From Clostridia bacterium (GTDB lineage Bacteria; Bacillota; Clostridia; Christensenellales; UBA1242): a DNA stretch of 52,936 nucleotides. The DNA is taken from the NCBI GenBank assembly GCA_017621525.1, contig JAGASX010000012.1:1-52936 (forward strand), in the 5' to 3' direction. Positions 1 through 7,709 of this stretch are shown here, in pieces; the first letter of the stretch is position 1, and every line of letters starts with the position of its first letter. A program made the position numbers and the translations under genes. The notes beneath the pieces are model-generated. The model ran no database searches, was not told the DNA's origin, and worked only from the letters and a program-made list of their open reading frames with translations.

Positions 1-830
1 CAGGAAAGTATTATCGGCAAAAAGGTGAAAATTGAAAAAGAATAGTAAAGTTCAAACAAAAAGACAACCATAACCTCGCTTAAACATAATGCAAGCGGGG
101 CGAAAAAGCGGTTGAGTTTACGAAAAATTATCACCGCAACCGCCCAAATGATGAATGGTGCAATATAAAGAGGATTGCAGGTGGAAAGAAGTGAACCTAT
201 GCCCATAAGCGAGGCAAACAAAAGCGTTTGCCCAACACTTCCCACACGCGACAACAGCAAAAGCCCAAAAGCGACAAGAAGTTTTAAAAAGGAAAATCCG
301 CCGGCGTCGCAATTTGCAAGCCCTCCACCAAAAGTCAGCAGCAATACAGCGCCAGAAGCCATTTCCATAAGTGTAAGTTTATAGGCAAAACCTCGCATAA
401 GAAGTGGCTGAAAAAGGGAGAGGCACAACTGTAAATACACAAGCCCAATAACAAGATGCAACACGCCGGCAAGCCAATGTCCGCCCGGAACCTCAAAAAT
501 TACGCCTGCCGTTTGGCTTATTGCGGTAAACAAAAACAGTTCCCAACTTTTCATCGGTTTTTTGGCAAGCAGGTGTATGTAGTATGGCACAGCCAAAAGT
601 GTAACCGTGCAGATGATTGAAATTGCGCCCTCAAAAGACAGATTGCCCCAAAGGGTGCCCAAAATGTATGCAGGTGCAACAATCCACACCTTTTGCCCAG
701 CCCACGCCAATGCAAAAAGCATGGGATATGCAAATGGCGTGCAAATCCCTTGAATTGAACTTTTTGAAAGAATAAAAAATAAAAGCCCAAACCCCACAAA
801 ACGCAACAATATTCCTAATTTGTTTTTCAC
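1..830 (-). CDS. Polytopic membrane protein, SpoIIE N-terminal-like (partial, cut by window edge)
   Basis: An open frame of about 276 codons runs from a GTG at 828-830 to the left edge without a stop, so only the N-terminal part is present. A GAGGTG ribosome binding site precedes the GTG. The translation begins MKNKLGILLRFVGFG and is almost entirely hydrophobic, with roughly ten possible membrane spans. Gly-rich stretches such as LLTFGGGLANCDAGGFS and SLMGIGSLLSTCNPLYIA resemble the ten-helix membrane domain of SpoIIE, the sporulation phosphatase that dephosphorylates SpoIIAA. This family assignment is by eye only; the PP2C phosphatase domain would lie outside the window. Other polytopic proteins are possible. 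Confidence 0.45.
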   Translation of the reverse strand, partial: MKNKLGILLRFVGFGLLFFILSKSSIQGICTPFAYPMLFALAWAGQKVWIVAPAYILGTLWGNLSFEGAISIICTVTLLAVPYYIHLLAKKPMKSWELFLFTAISQTAGVIFEVPGGHWLAGVLHLVIGLVYLQLCLSLFQPLLMRGFAYKLTLMEMASGAVLLLTFGGGLANCDAGGFSFLKLLVAFGLLLLSRVGSVGQTLLFASLMGIGSLLSTCNPLYIAPFIIWAVAVIIFRKLNRFFAPLALCLSEVMVVFLFELYYSFSIFTFLPIILS

Positions 831-925
831 AAAACACCTCTTTTGAAATATTGTAACTACAAAGCCCCCGCCCCGCCAAAGAAAACCATGTCGAAAAAGT
901 ATTCCAATTTGCGAATTATGACAAC

Positions 926-952
926 AAAAAAGCCTGAATAGTCAGGCTTTTT
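926..952 (-). terminator. Rho-independent terminator
   Basis: Stem AGCCTGA (931-937) pairs with TCAGGCT (942-948) around a 4-nt loop, flanked by A5 and T-rich runs. It lies just past the stop codon of the exported InlB-repeat protein (minus strand). Confidence 0.85.
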
Positions 953-964
953 AATTTTGGTTAA

Positions 965-2515
965 TTAAGCAAGTTCAAATATGAATGTCACTTTAATTGT
1001 TGGAATACCTTGCAATCCGTCTGCACCAACTTTGCTTTCAACATAAGACATAAGTTTGCCAAATGTGATTGTTTCACTTCCAAAATCTTTTTGATGTGGT
1101 TCATTGTAATCTTCATAGAAAACTTTAATTTCGTTAATGAAGTTTACCTGTCTTGTGCCATCTTCACCATAAAGAGTGTAAAGGTCTGTATACTTGCCGA
1201 TAAATGTTTCAAACACATTGTCGGTGATGTCATAGTAATCTGCCTCGGCTTTATCTTCAAAGTTGATTGAAAGGTGTTCCTCTTTCACTTCAACGCCAAC
1301 ATTCCCGTCTTTTGTTCCAAAAACTGATGTTGGTCCATATCCATAAACAGGGTCTTCAAAGTATGCACGTGCTGATATATTAAGCATAATTGGTGCGTAT
1401 TCACATTCCCAAACTGCGGTAAGTTCTGTTACAGTGCCAGCAATAATTGCATCGCCAAGGTTTGCGCCGGTTGCTGAAACATAGCCATTTGAAGTTTTGT
1501 TGTAAACAACTCCGTTTGCCTCAAAACCTTTGAATGTGTAGAATTCTCTTGAATTTTCAAATGCGTAAGATGAGAAACCATTATCAATATCATAAGTGAT
1601 TGTTGAAGAATTTTCTTTTGTTACTGCATTGTATTTTACATTTAATGTGTAAACGATTGTTTCTTCTTTAAGGTAAAGAGAAAGTCCGTTGATGTCATAA
1701 ACTACGCTTGTGATTGGGGTTGTGCCGGTGATATCAGTCCAACCTGCAAATCTTTTACCAGCAGTGATGTGGGTTTTAACATCCTCAGCATCGCCGTTAA
1801 GAAGTGTATATCCGCTTACTGCATCTTCTGAAAGACGTGCGTAAGCAATTGCTGTGGTGTTTTTATAGTATGTTACAAGCATTTGGTTTGACCAAACTGG
1901 GTGAAGTTCAACATTTTTTTCTGCAAATTTTGCTACGCGAGTACCTGTTGCGTCAACAGATGCGCCCTCGGCAGAAACTGCATACCAACCACCAAAGTCA
2001 GAGCCTGCAATTGGTGCCAAACTTGCAAGTGTTGCGCCATATTCAACAGTTTGTGAAAGTTCTGCAATTTGTCCGCTTGCCTCAACAGTTGTTGTGCCGT
2101 CGTCCATCATGCCAGCGTAAGTAATATCATATTTAATTACATCACGAATTGCTGTAAGTGTGGTGTTTCCACGAAGTAAAAATGTATATGAAGCGTCGGT
2201 GCTTACCGCTTTATCCTCGGCATCAATTTCATCAGCCTTACCAGCAAACCAACCTTTAAAGTCATAGCCCTCGCCTGTGAAAACAACTGTAATTTCACTA
2301 TGTTTTTTTACTTTTACAGAAGTGCCCTCAACGTCCTTTCCTTCAACGCGAATGGCAAGATTGCTTGTTACGTATTGTCCGTTATCGCCACTTTCTTCAA
2401 TTGCAAAAGTGCACCCAACAGGCTCTGTTACACAAAGTGCAACGCCAACAATGGTGAGGATTGCCAAAATTGCAATCGCACAAGCAGATAAGATTTTAAC
2501 TAAATTTTTAGACAT
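965..2515 (-). CDS. Exported protein with InlB/Listeria-Bacteroides repeats
   Basis: 516 residues. The start is the ATG at 2513-2515, because GGAGGGAT sits 1-8 nt upstream; six further upstream in-frame codons are ignored. Residues about 5-28 form a signal/anchor helix (KILSACAIAILAILTIVGVAL). The rest is extracellular: several motifs of the type DFKGWFAGK, DFGGWYAVS and RFAGWTDI are typical of InlB B-repeats (beta-grasp modules of surface proteins). No LPXTG or C-terminal membrane span is seen, so retention, if any, would be through the N-terminal helix. Function unknown; adhesin or surface-layer role is inference. Its N-terminus differs from the MTKTFKIL family elsewhere in the window. Confidence 0.75.
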   Translation of the reverse strand: MSKNLVKILSACAIAILAILTIVGVALCVTEPVGCTFAIEESGDNGQYVTSNLAIRVEGKDVEGTSVKVKKHSEITVVFTGEGYDFKGWFAGKADEIDAEDKAVSTDASYTFLLRGNTTLTAIRDVIKYDITYAGMMDDGTTTVEASGQIAELSQTVEYGATLASLAPIAGSDFGGWYAVSAEGASVDATGTRVAKFAEKNVELHPVWSNQMLVTYYKNTTAIAYARLSEDAVSGYTLLNGDAEDVKTHITAGKRFAGWTDITGTTPITSVVYDINGLSLYLKEETIVYTLNVKYNAVTKENSSTITYDIDNGFSSYAFENSREFYTFKGFEANGVVYNKTSNGYVSATGANLGDAIIAGTVTELTAVWECEYAPIMLNISARAYFEDPVYGYGPTSVFGTKDGNVGVEVKEEHLSINFEDKAEADYYDITDNVFETFIGKYTDLYTLYGEDGTRQVNFINEIKVFYEDYNEPHQKDFGSETITFGKLMSYVESKVGADGLQGIPTIKVTFIFELA

Positions 2516-2535
2516 AATCCCTCCAATTTGCAAAC

Positions 2536-2564
2536 ATTATATCATATAATATTTGCATTTTCAA
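2536..2564 (-). promoter_or_regulatory. SigA-type promoter for the InlB-repeat protein
   Basis: On the minus strand TTGAAA, a 17-bp spacer and TATAAT end about 20 nt before the start codon. Confidence 0.65.
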
Positions 2565-2658
2565 TAGCAAATGTGCAATTTTTTTAAATATTTTAAGGCG
2601 AAGCGGGGCAAAAGTTGCAAGAAAAATTTGATTTTTTTGAAAAAAGTTTGCAAAAGCG

Positions 2659-2687
2659 TTGACAACAAGTTTAAAATGTGATATTCT
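2659..2687 (+). promoter_or_regulatory. SigA-type promoter for tRNA-Ala
   Basis: TTGACA (2659-2664), 17-bp spacer, TATTCT (2682-2687), 13 nt before the tRNA 5' end. Confidence 0.8.
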
Positions 2688-2700
2688 TAAAAAGTCCTTG

Positions 2701-2776
2701 GGGGATTAGCTCAGCTGGCTAGAGCGCCTGCCTTGCAAGCAGGAGGTCATCGGTTCGATTCCGATATTCTCCACCA
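2701..2776 (+). tRNA. tRNA-Ala (TGC)
   Basis: 76 nt including an encoded CCA. Anticodon loop CTTGCAA gives TGC. The acceptor has the G3-U70 wobble pair that is the identity element of alanine tRNA. There is one U-U mismatch at position 6-67 of the acceptor stem. The own promoter is upstream and a terminator follows. Confidence 0.95.
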
Positions 2777-2787
2777 GTGGTATAAGG

Positions 2788-2824
2788 AATAGCACCAAGC
2801 ACACAAGATATGGTGCTATTTTTT
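2788..2824 (+). terminator. Terminator of tRNA-Ala
   Basis: AATAGCACCA (2788-2797) pairs with TGGTGCTATT (2811-2820), followed by a T-rich run. Confidence 0.85.
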
Positions 2825-2875
2825 ATTGAATTTAACTTGCAACCCCTTTAATTGTCGTCAAAATTGTCGTCAACT

Positions 2876-2925
2876 AAAAAGCCCATGCGGACAGAGGGAG
2901 TCCCTCGCCTTGCATGGACTTTTTA
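2876..2925. repeat. R1 hairpin element, copy 1
   Basis: Outer arms AAAAAGCCCATGC and GCATGGACTTTTT pair with one mismatch; an inner hairpin GAGGG/CCCTC sits between them. It is adjacent to the stop of the LRR gene on the minus strand, so it probably also acts as its terminator. The conserved CCCATGCGGACAGAG block recurs at 35037 and 36631. Confidence 0.8.
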
Positions 2926-2928
2926 TTT

Positions 2929-3900
2929 TTAAAAATCATAACCCACAATATAATCTGCGTATTCAATCCAGCCGTCAGCCGATTTGTATGCGTCAGCACT
3001 CGCCGTTGGAACATAAATTGTTGGGATATTAACATAATTAAACATAGTACCTGCATTTTTCAATGTTGGCGGAGTGGGTGCTTTAATATATATTTCAATC
3101 AATGAATCACAATGACTAAATGTATTATCCCCATCGATTTCTTTTATTCCACTGCCAATATTTATAACTTTTAAATCCCCATTGATTGCAAATGCCCAAC
3201 ATTCAATAATTTCCACGCTGTCAGGAATATCTATGCGTTCAGGCGAGTCCGCGCCAACATCAAAACAACTAAAGGCAGCAACCCCTATCTTTTTTAAAGT
3301 ATTAGGAAAACTTATATTTGAAATTTGTGCCTCTGAAAAAAATCCATCCCCTATTTTTATTACACCATTCCTTATAACTAAATTTGTAATACAAGTGAAA
3401 GTAAATGGGCTGATACCATATCCCTCTGTGTCGAAGTTTTGTTCTGCACTTTTACCTCTTGAAACAGTGCCAAAAGTGCTTTCTGCAAAAGCCTGGACGC
3501 CTATTTCTGTTATGGAGTCAGGGATTATTAATTTGACTATGCCACTTGGTACATAAGAGAAAATTCCAGTTGCTTCGTAAAAATCCTCATCCCACTCGCC
3601 TTCTGCAATTTTGGTAACAGTATAAGTTTTTCCGTCTTTAATTATTTGTGCGGGTATTTCAACCACTTGCGGAGCAGAAGAAGAACATGATATAAGTTTG
3701 GCGGTAAGGTCATCATAATATTCAAAGGTAAGGTATGATACCTCTTCTGGGGTAACAGGTTCCGGCTCTGGTGCCGTATAGGTTATATCCCCGCCTACCG
3801 TGAAGTCAAGGTCGGTTAGTGCCCATACGCCTACAAAAGTAAGCACTATTGCCATTGCTATGAATGATATTGTTGATAAGATTTTAAATGTTTTGGTCAT
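2929..3900 (-). CDS. Exported BspA-type leucine-rich-repeat protein
   Basis: 323 residues, ATG at 3900 behind GGAGGAAAC. The first 45 residues are the export cassette MTKTFKILSTIS...DFTVGGDITYTA, shared nearly to the nucleotide with the genes at 36721 and 52448. Residues about 110-290 carry LRR_5 (BspA/TpLRR) units such as LIIPDSITEIGVQAFA, ISFPNTLKKIGVAAF and IDIPDSVEIIECWAF. The C-terminus IYVPTASADAYKSADGW is the usual BspA-like cap. Such proteins are surface exposed and often bind host or matrix ligands; the ligand here is unknown. An R1 hairpin follows the stop. Confidence 0.8.
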   Translation of the reverse strand: MTKTFKILSTISFIAMAIVLTFVGVWALTDLDFTVGGDITYTAPEPEPVTPEEVSYLTFEYYDDLTAKLISCSSSAPQVVEIPAQIIKDGKTYTVTKIAEGEWDEDFYEATGIFSYVPSGIVKLIIPDSITEIGVQAFAESTFGTVSRGKSAEQNFDTEGYGISPFTFTCITNLVIRNGVIKIGDGFFSEAQISNISFPNTLKKIGVAAFSCFDVGADSPERIDIPDSVEIIECWAFAINGDLKVINIGSGIKEIDGDNTFSHCDSLIEIYIKAPTPPTLKNAGTMFNYVNIPTIYVPTASADAYKSADGWIEYADYIVGYDF

Positions 3901-4081
3901 GTTTCCTCCTATAACCCTTTGTTATAATTATAGGATATTTATTACCACATAAAAAGTCAACTAAATTTGCAAATATATACTTAAAAGTCTATATTTTGTA
4001 TATTTTTATATATTTTTTGACAAACTACGTCCTGTTATATTTCTCATCAAATACCATACAATATTTACATAGAGGTAAAGT

Positions 4082-4384
4082 ATGGAATTGGTTGAAATTA
4101 TTGAAAGAATAAGCAAATTGCGCACGCGTGCGAACTTATCTGCAAGAGAGTTAAGTTTGCGAATTGGCAAAAATGAGTCATACATCAATCGTTTGGAATA
4201 TCGCAAAAATTTTGAACCGTCTATAACTGTGATTGCGGAAATTGCCGAGGCTTGTGGTTCCTCGTTGGAAGAACTTTTTTATTATGACATCGGGCAGTAT
4301 TGCAAAGATAAAGAGATTATATCTTTGCTTAAAACTTGCAACGACAAAAAGAAAAAGGCAATTATTGACCTTTTGAATAGTTGA
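4082..4384 (+). CDS. XRE-family helix-turn-helix regulator
   Basis: 100 residues, ATG at 4082 with AGAGGT upstream. Residues 5-62 are a Cro/C1-type HTH (ANLSARELSLRIGKNESYINRLE) with the usual ITVIAEIAEACGSSLEELF continuation. The C-terminal 35 residues are basic and helical. It is alone on the plus strand between an exported LRR gene and the ribosomal operon. Target genes are not evident; the neighbouring minus-strand LRR gene is a candidate. No toxin partner is seen. Confidence 0.8.
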   Translation: MELVEIIERISKLRTRANLSARELSLRIGKNESYINRLEYRKNFEPSITVIAEIAEACGSSLEELFYYDIGQYCKDKEIISLLKTCNDKKKKAIIDLLNS

Positions 4385-4400
4385 CTTTGTTTTTCTGCAT

Positions 4401-4583
4401 AAGCGGAGCGTGCGAGGCGGGCAGCGGTCGCCGAGCGTGCGGAGCGGGGCGGAAATGTAAGAGAAAACAATCTGGAACAGATAAAGTTTGAAATTTAGAA
4501 GTTCTTAACAATAGTCGCCCAGCGTAAGGCTGGCGAGGCAAAGGAGCGTCCACGCGGGTTGAAAGTCCGCGTGGGTGCGACTT
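4401..4583 (+). repeat. R2 structured repeat, copy A
   Basis: A GC-rich head (4401-4455, with direct repeats of GCGGAGCG/GTGCGGAGCG) is followed by a core beginning GGAACAGATAAAG (4474) and running through a CCAGC/GCTGG hairpin and GCAAAGGAGCGT. A third hairpin, CCACGCGG/CCGCGTGG, closes it. Related copies lie at 38203-38386 and 52296-52440. It fills the gap between the XRE gene and the rpmE terminator; no gene is seen in it. Confidence 0.7.
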
Positions 4584-4606
4584 AAAGAAAAAGTAAAAAT
4601 GGCAAC

Positions 4607-4637
4607 AAAAAAAGGACGGAAGAAGCCGTCCTTTTTA
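4607..4637 (-). terminator. Terminator of the rpsF-ssb-rpsR-rpmE operon
   Basis: AAAAGGACGG and CCGTCCTTTT form the stem around AAGAAG, with T-runs on both sides, just past the rpmE stop. Confidence 0.85.
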
Positions 4638-4649
4638 AATTTTCTTTTT

Positions 4650-4856
4650 CTATTTTAAACCATATTTTTTGTTGAACTTTTCAACATTACCGCTGGCATC
4701 AACAACCTTCTTCTTGCCTGTGAAGAATGGGTGGCATTGATTGCAAATATCAAGTGTAAGAGAATCGCCTTTAACGCTTGATTTAGTTTTAAAGGTGTTT
4801 CCGCAAGCACAAGTCACGGTAACTTCATGGTAATCTGGATGCATATCCTTTTGCAT
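4650..4856 (-). CDS. rpmE: 50S ribosomal protein L31
   Basis: 68 residues, the normal length of bacterial L31. The zinc-ribbon cysteines are present as CAC (residues 16-18) and CNQC near residue 38, so this is the zinc-containing C+ form. The HPFFTGKKK block and KKYGLK tail are typical. Start ATG behind TAGGAGGT. It follows rpsR by 17 nt and appears to be the last gene of the rpsF operon, which is unusual in that L31 is more often monocistronic. Confidence 0.95.
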   Translation of the reverse strand: MQKDMHPDYHEVTVTCACGNTFKTKSSVKGDSLTLDICNQCHPFFTGKKKVVDASGNVEKFNKKYGLK

Positions 4857-4873
4857 AATTTACCTCCTAAAAA

Positions 4874-5137
4874 TTAGTCCCCAACGTATGGGAGAAGAGC
4901 GATGTTTCTTGCTCTTTTGATTGCAGTGCAAAGTTCGCGTTGGTGAACAGCGCAAACGCCTGTTTGACGTCTTGGCAAAATTTTGCCTTTTTCAGTGATA
5001 TATTTTCTGATTTTTGCAACGTCTTTGTAATCAATAGTTTTTTCGCCAGCCACACAGAAAGCACAAACTTTTTTCTTTGAAGGCTTGCGGAATTTTTTTA
5101 CAACAACCTTTTCCTCGGTTTTTACAGCATCAGCCAT
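4874..5137 (-). CDS. rpsR: 30S ribosomal protein S18
   Basis: 87 residues; core [21 protein letters not shown] and [13 protein letters not shown] are diagnostic. The N-terminal extension is Lys-rich, and CAFC plus C-x2-H-x4-C suggest a zinc-binding variant. Start ATG behind GGAGATAA. S18 pairs with S6 in the 30S platform. It lies between ssb and rpmE. Confidence 0.95.
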   Translation of the reverse strand: MADAVKTEEKVVVKKFRKPSKKKVCAFCVAGEKTIDYKDVAKIRKYITEKGKILPRRQTGVCAVHQRELCTAIKRARNIALLPYVGD

Positions 5138-5157
5138 AATTTATCTCCTTTTAAAAA

Positions 5158-5571
5158 TTAAAATGGTAAACTGTCGTCATCAATAGGTTCAAGTTCAGCA
5201 GTGCCCGCACTTGGTTTGCCTGTTGGAGCCACAGAATCGTTGCCAGCATCACCACTTCTTGAAGAGAGAAATTCAACTTCATCAGCAATAATGTCTGTTG
5301 TATAACGTTTTGTGCCATCTTGTGCTTCATAAGAAGAGTTTTGAAGTCTGCCTACTACGCAACATTTAGAACCTTTCTTTAAAAATTTATGACAGTTTTC
5401 AGCCTGTCCTCTCCAAACTACAATATTAAAGAAGTCTGCCTGAGGACCGTTATCATTGCTTGCAAATCTTCTTTGCACAGCAATTGCAAATCTGCAAACT
5501 GCAACCCCGTTGTTTGTAGTGTTAAGTTCAGGGTCGCGTGTTAAATTACCAATTAAGATAACTTTGTTCAT
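5158..5571 (-). CDS. ssb: Single-stranded DNA-binding protein
   Basis: 137 residues. OB-fold at residues 1-105 (MNKVILIGNLTRDPEL; VVWRGQAENCHKFLKKGSK), a short Gly/Pro/Ala linker and the acidic tip DDDSLPF that recruits replication and repair partners. Start ATG behind AGGAGAAAA. The rpsF-ssb-rpsR order is the classic firmicute arrangement. Confidence 0.95.
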   Translation of the reverse strand: MNKVILIGNLTRDPELNTTNNGVAVCRFAIAVQRRFASNDNGPQADFFNIVVWRGQAENCHKFLKKGSKCCVVGRLQNSSYEAQDGTKRYTTDIIADEVEFLSSRSGDAGNDSVAPTGKPSAGTAELEPIDDDSLPF

Positions 5572-5594
5572 AATTTTCTCCTTAAAAAATCAAC

Positions 5595-5882
5595 TTACGC
5601 ATCTTTTCTTACAAAAAGTTGACGTACAATTCCTTCAGTGATGTTCATGAGTTTTGCCATCGCATCAACTTCAAGTGGGTTAAGTGTGATGTTCATGAGA
5701 ACATAAAATCCCTCTTTTTTGAAGTCGATTGGGTAAGCAAGTTTCTTCATTCCCCATTTATCAATGCCTTCAACGCTTCCGCCTTTGCTTTCAACATAAG
5801 AAGCAAATTTTTTGATAAGCTCTTCACGCTTTTCTTCTTCCACGTCTTGCGCAATGATATAAAGAAGTTCATACTTATTCAT
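5595..5882 (-). CDS. rpsF: 30S ribosomal protein S6
   Basis: 95 residues from ATG 5880-5882, chosen because AAAGGAGG is 10 nt upstream; the 17 codons further upstream are leader. MNKYELLYIIAQDVEEEKREEL, the GIDKWGMKKLAYPIDFKKEGFYV block and the closing TEGIVRQLFVRKDA identify S6. First gene of the rpsF-ssb-rpsR-rpmE operon. Confidence 0.95.
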   Translation of the reverse strand: MNKYELLYIIAQDVEEEKREELIKKFASYVESKGGSVEGIDKWGMKKLAYPIDFKKEGFYVLMNITLNPLEVDAMAKLMNITEGIVRQLFVRKDA

Positions 5883-5953
5883 ACCTAATACCTCCTTTTG
5901 GACTAAATGGCCTTTTCGCAAATGAAAAGGCAAGGCGCATTTCTGCTTTTATG
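5883..5953 (-). promoter_or_regulatory. rpsF leader with stem-loop
   Basis: The 5' leader contains the hairpin GCCTTTTC/GAAAAGGC just before the ribosome binding site. Leaders of rpsF operons in many bacteria bind S6:S18 for autoregulation. The conserved loop of that motif could not be confirmed by eye, so regulation is inference. Confidence 0.4.
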
Positions 5954-5982
5954 ATTATATCCCCTCTTGCCTTAAAAGTCAA
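5954..5982 (-). promoter_or_regulatory. SigA-type promoter of the rpsF operon
   Basis: TTGACT, 17-bp spacer and TATAAT on the minus strand. Confidence 0.75.
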
Positions 5983-5997
5983 GGATTTTTTAAGAAA

Positions 5998-6129
5998 ATC
6001 ACATTTTCGGCACACTTTTGGCACACTTTGCCCCAAAATTGGGGCATTTTTTTTGTTTTTGAGGGTGAAATTGCAGAAAACAAAAATCGCTATAAGCCTT
6101 ATAAATAAAGGTTTATAGCGATTTTGATT
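5998..6129. repeat. Relic of an integrase-proximal element end
   Basis: This 132-bp stretch closely matches the sequence between the integrase stop and tRNA-Ile at 21205-21335. It includes the doubled GGCACACTTT motif, a GCCCCAA/TTGGGGC terminator (6026-6055) and an AATCGCTATAA/TTATAGCGATT terminator (6085-6127). It implies that a related element once ended here and its body has been lost. Confidence 0.75.
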
Positions 6130-6172
6130 TTTGGTAGAGATGAGTGGACTCGAACCACCGACCCCCACCTTA
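6130..6172 (-). mobile_element. att site 1 (tRNA-Ile 3' fragment, relic)
   Basis: 43 bp identical to the 3' half of tRNA-Ile(GAT), ending in CCA. No 5' half is present. It follows the relic element end at 5998-6129. Confidence 0.8.
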
Positions 6173-6342
6173 AAAGGCACGCACCAACGTGCCTTTAGCC
6201 CGTTAAGGGTGGTGCCTTGCGAAAATGCAAAGCATTTTCTAACAGTAACACCCTGATGCAAAGTTTTCAACTTTGCGTGTTGCGAAACGCAACACAAGGT
6301 GGGGATATAAAAAATAAAAAAACAGCCCGTTTTAGGCTGTAC
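6173..6342. other. 170-bp remnant between att1 and att2
   Basis: No gene. It holds a series of hairpins: AAGGCACG/CGTGCCTT, AATGC-rich, TTTGC-rich and GTTGCG/CGCAAC. A terminator-like CAGCC/GGCTG hairpin lies immediately before att2. It is probably the residue of another integration at the same tRNA. Confidence 0.5.
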
Positions 6343-6390
6343 TTTGGTAGAGATGAGTGGACTCGAACCACCGACCCCCACCTTATCAGG
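6343..6390 (-). mobile_element. att site 2, left boundary of the 15-kb element
   Basis: 48 bp identical to 21336-21383, ending with ACCTTATCAGG, inside the anticodon region of tRNA-Ile. This direct repeat defines the outer limits of the integrated element. Confidence 0.9.
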
Positions 6391-6604
6391 AATATTTAAA
6401 ATTTCTTTAAATGTTGCCAAAAATGCTATATATGCCTAATATAAGCACTTGTAGCGTTTTCCTATTTTGCTTTTGATTGCTTTAAATTGATTATAATTTG
6501 TTTAAATTATTGCCACTATCACACATTTGGGCACATAAAACATAAAAATCCCCAATTTAATACCGGGGATTTTGTTTACTTCTTGCTTTGTGTAGTTTTG
6601 ATGA
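6391..6604. other. Distal end of element, no gene
   Basis: AT-rich, no ORF with a ribosome binding site. It contains a terminator AAATCCCC/GGGGATTT (6545-6573) for the minus-strand operon and an imperfect inverted repeat around 6420-6460. Confidence 0.6.
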
Positions 6605-6934
6605 TTACGAAATGATTTCATTTGGACTTGTTGACACGATTGCGCCAGGATTATTTTTAAGGTATGAGATTATTTCTTGTCTATCCTTTTCTGTTTTCAG
6701 CAAATAGCATTTGCTTGCCTTGAACTTCTCTATCATGCGTTTAGATAATTCCTTGGCATCGTGAATGACTGTGCGGGTTTTATCTTCGCACTCAACCAAA
6801 AATTGGTAGTAATCTCTTACTGCAAGTGGTGTTGACTTTTCGTTAAGTTCCAAGCCCAAAAAGTTTTCTTCGGTTTCTGGCACTTCGTCGTATTCTTCTG
6901 CGTTCGCTGGGTCCATCCAATAATATATTTTCAT
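6605..6934 (-). CDS. Hypothetical protein of the element
   Basis: 109 residues, ATG behind GGAGGTTTAA, overlapping the stop of the zincin gene by 4 nt. N-terminus MKIYYWMDPANAEEYDEVPE is acidic; the middle is a mixed helix region and the end (KNNPGAIVSTSPNEIIS) is neutral. No family recognised. The tight coupling suggests a role with the upstream metalloprotease-like protein, for example an inhibitor or partner, but nothing in the sequence shows this. Confidence 0.6.
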   Translation of the reverse strand: MKIYYWMDPANAEEYDEVPETEENFLGLELNEKSTPLAVRDYYQFLVECEDKTRTVIHDAKELSKRMIEKFKASKCYLLKTEKDRQEIISYLKNNPGAIVSTSPNEIIS

Positions 6935-7704
6935 TTAAACCTCCTTAAATATTTTTGCAAGGCAAGGGCTATTGGCTCTGGGTTGTCCGACAAATGTAAG
7001 TTCGCAAATGTTTCCGCAAACCACTCGCCGTCATCTTTTCGGCTGTACCTTGATAGGAATATTTTATCCAAAGCATTGTCTTTTGCAAAGTCTTTTTGAT
7101 AAATTTTTATAACTTCGTTTTTTATTTCGCCCTCCAACTTATTGCTGGTGCCCCTAAAATCGGTGTAAATATTCATGCCTCTATCTTTTGCAAGTTTTAT
7201 AACAATACTGTTTTCTACGGCATGCCCCAATTCATGGGTTACAATATAGTCTCGGCTTTTAAATCTTGTGTTGATTGGCGCAAAATGTTTTTTACTTACT
7301 GCATCCTCAACGACGGTCCGTATATGGTCGTAGTCGGTATACAATTTTTTATCCAATACCACCCTTTGTTTAAATTTTCCGTTCTCTTGGTGGCAAGCAC
7401 AATAGCCAAGGGTTCCGCCTGATATTTGCTCACTGCCCAACTGTATATCCTCGTTTTGTGTAGTTGCTTTCAATACCTTTTTGTATTCACTGGCAAGCGA
7501 TAAAACTTGTTTTTGTTGCCTTTCAAAAATTTTATCGTCTATATCATCAGTAGATTTTCGAGTTGATACTTTTTCCTCTTTAAGAAGATTGAACATTTTG
7601 TTGTGATATTCACTTTCAGGGTCATTCCAATTGACCTTACGATTAGGGTTATTGTCTTTGCCATAAATGTGTTTATGTGCTAACGTGCTACCTCTTCCAC
7701 CCAT
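6931..7704 (-). CDS. Zincin-like metalloprotease-fold protein (MGGRGS N-terminus)
   Basis: 257 residues from ATG 7702-7704, chosen because AGAGGTG lies 6-8 nt upstream; the 52 upstream codons overlap the DUF4417 gene. The N-terminus MGGRGS is common in phage- and mobile-element proteins of Bacillota. Residues about 160-170 hold HELGHA, an HExxH zinc site, with a downstream EWFAETFANL that could supply the third ligand. A catalytic zinc peptidase domain is therefore likely; substrate unknown. It could be an effector, a lysis or maturation protease, or a toxin-like domain. Confidence 0.65.
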   Translation of the reverse strand: MGGRGSTLAHKHIYGKDNNPNRKVNWNDPESEYHNKMFNLLKEEKVSTRKSTDDIDDKIFERQQKQVLSLASEYKKVLKATTQNEDIQLGSEQISGGTLGYCACHQENGKFKQRVVLDKKLYTDYDHIRTVVEDAVSKKHFAPINTRFKSRDYIVTHELGHAVENSIVIKLAKDRGMNIYTDFRGTSNKLEGEIKNEVIKIYQKDFAKDNALDKIFLSRYSRKDDGEWFAETFANLHLSDNPEPIALALQKYLRRFK

Positions 7705-7709
7705 GCTTT

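Noticed and set aside
4401..4583. Known riboswitch (c-di-GMP, glycine, THF and others considered)
   Set aside because: None of the conserved cores I know fits; annotated as an unassigned structured repeat.
6130..6390. Additional tRNA-Ile genes
   Set aside because: Both copies have only the 3' half; the acceptor 5' strand and D-arm are absent, so they are att relics.
5875..6420. 181-codon minus-strand ORF across the att region
   Set aside because: It runs through the rpsF leader, terminators and two tRNA fragments; the repeated peptide KVGVGGSSPLISTK is just the translated att sequence.
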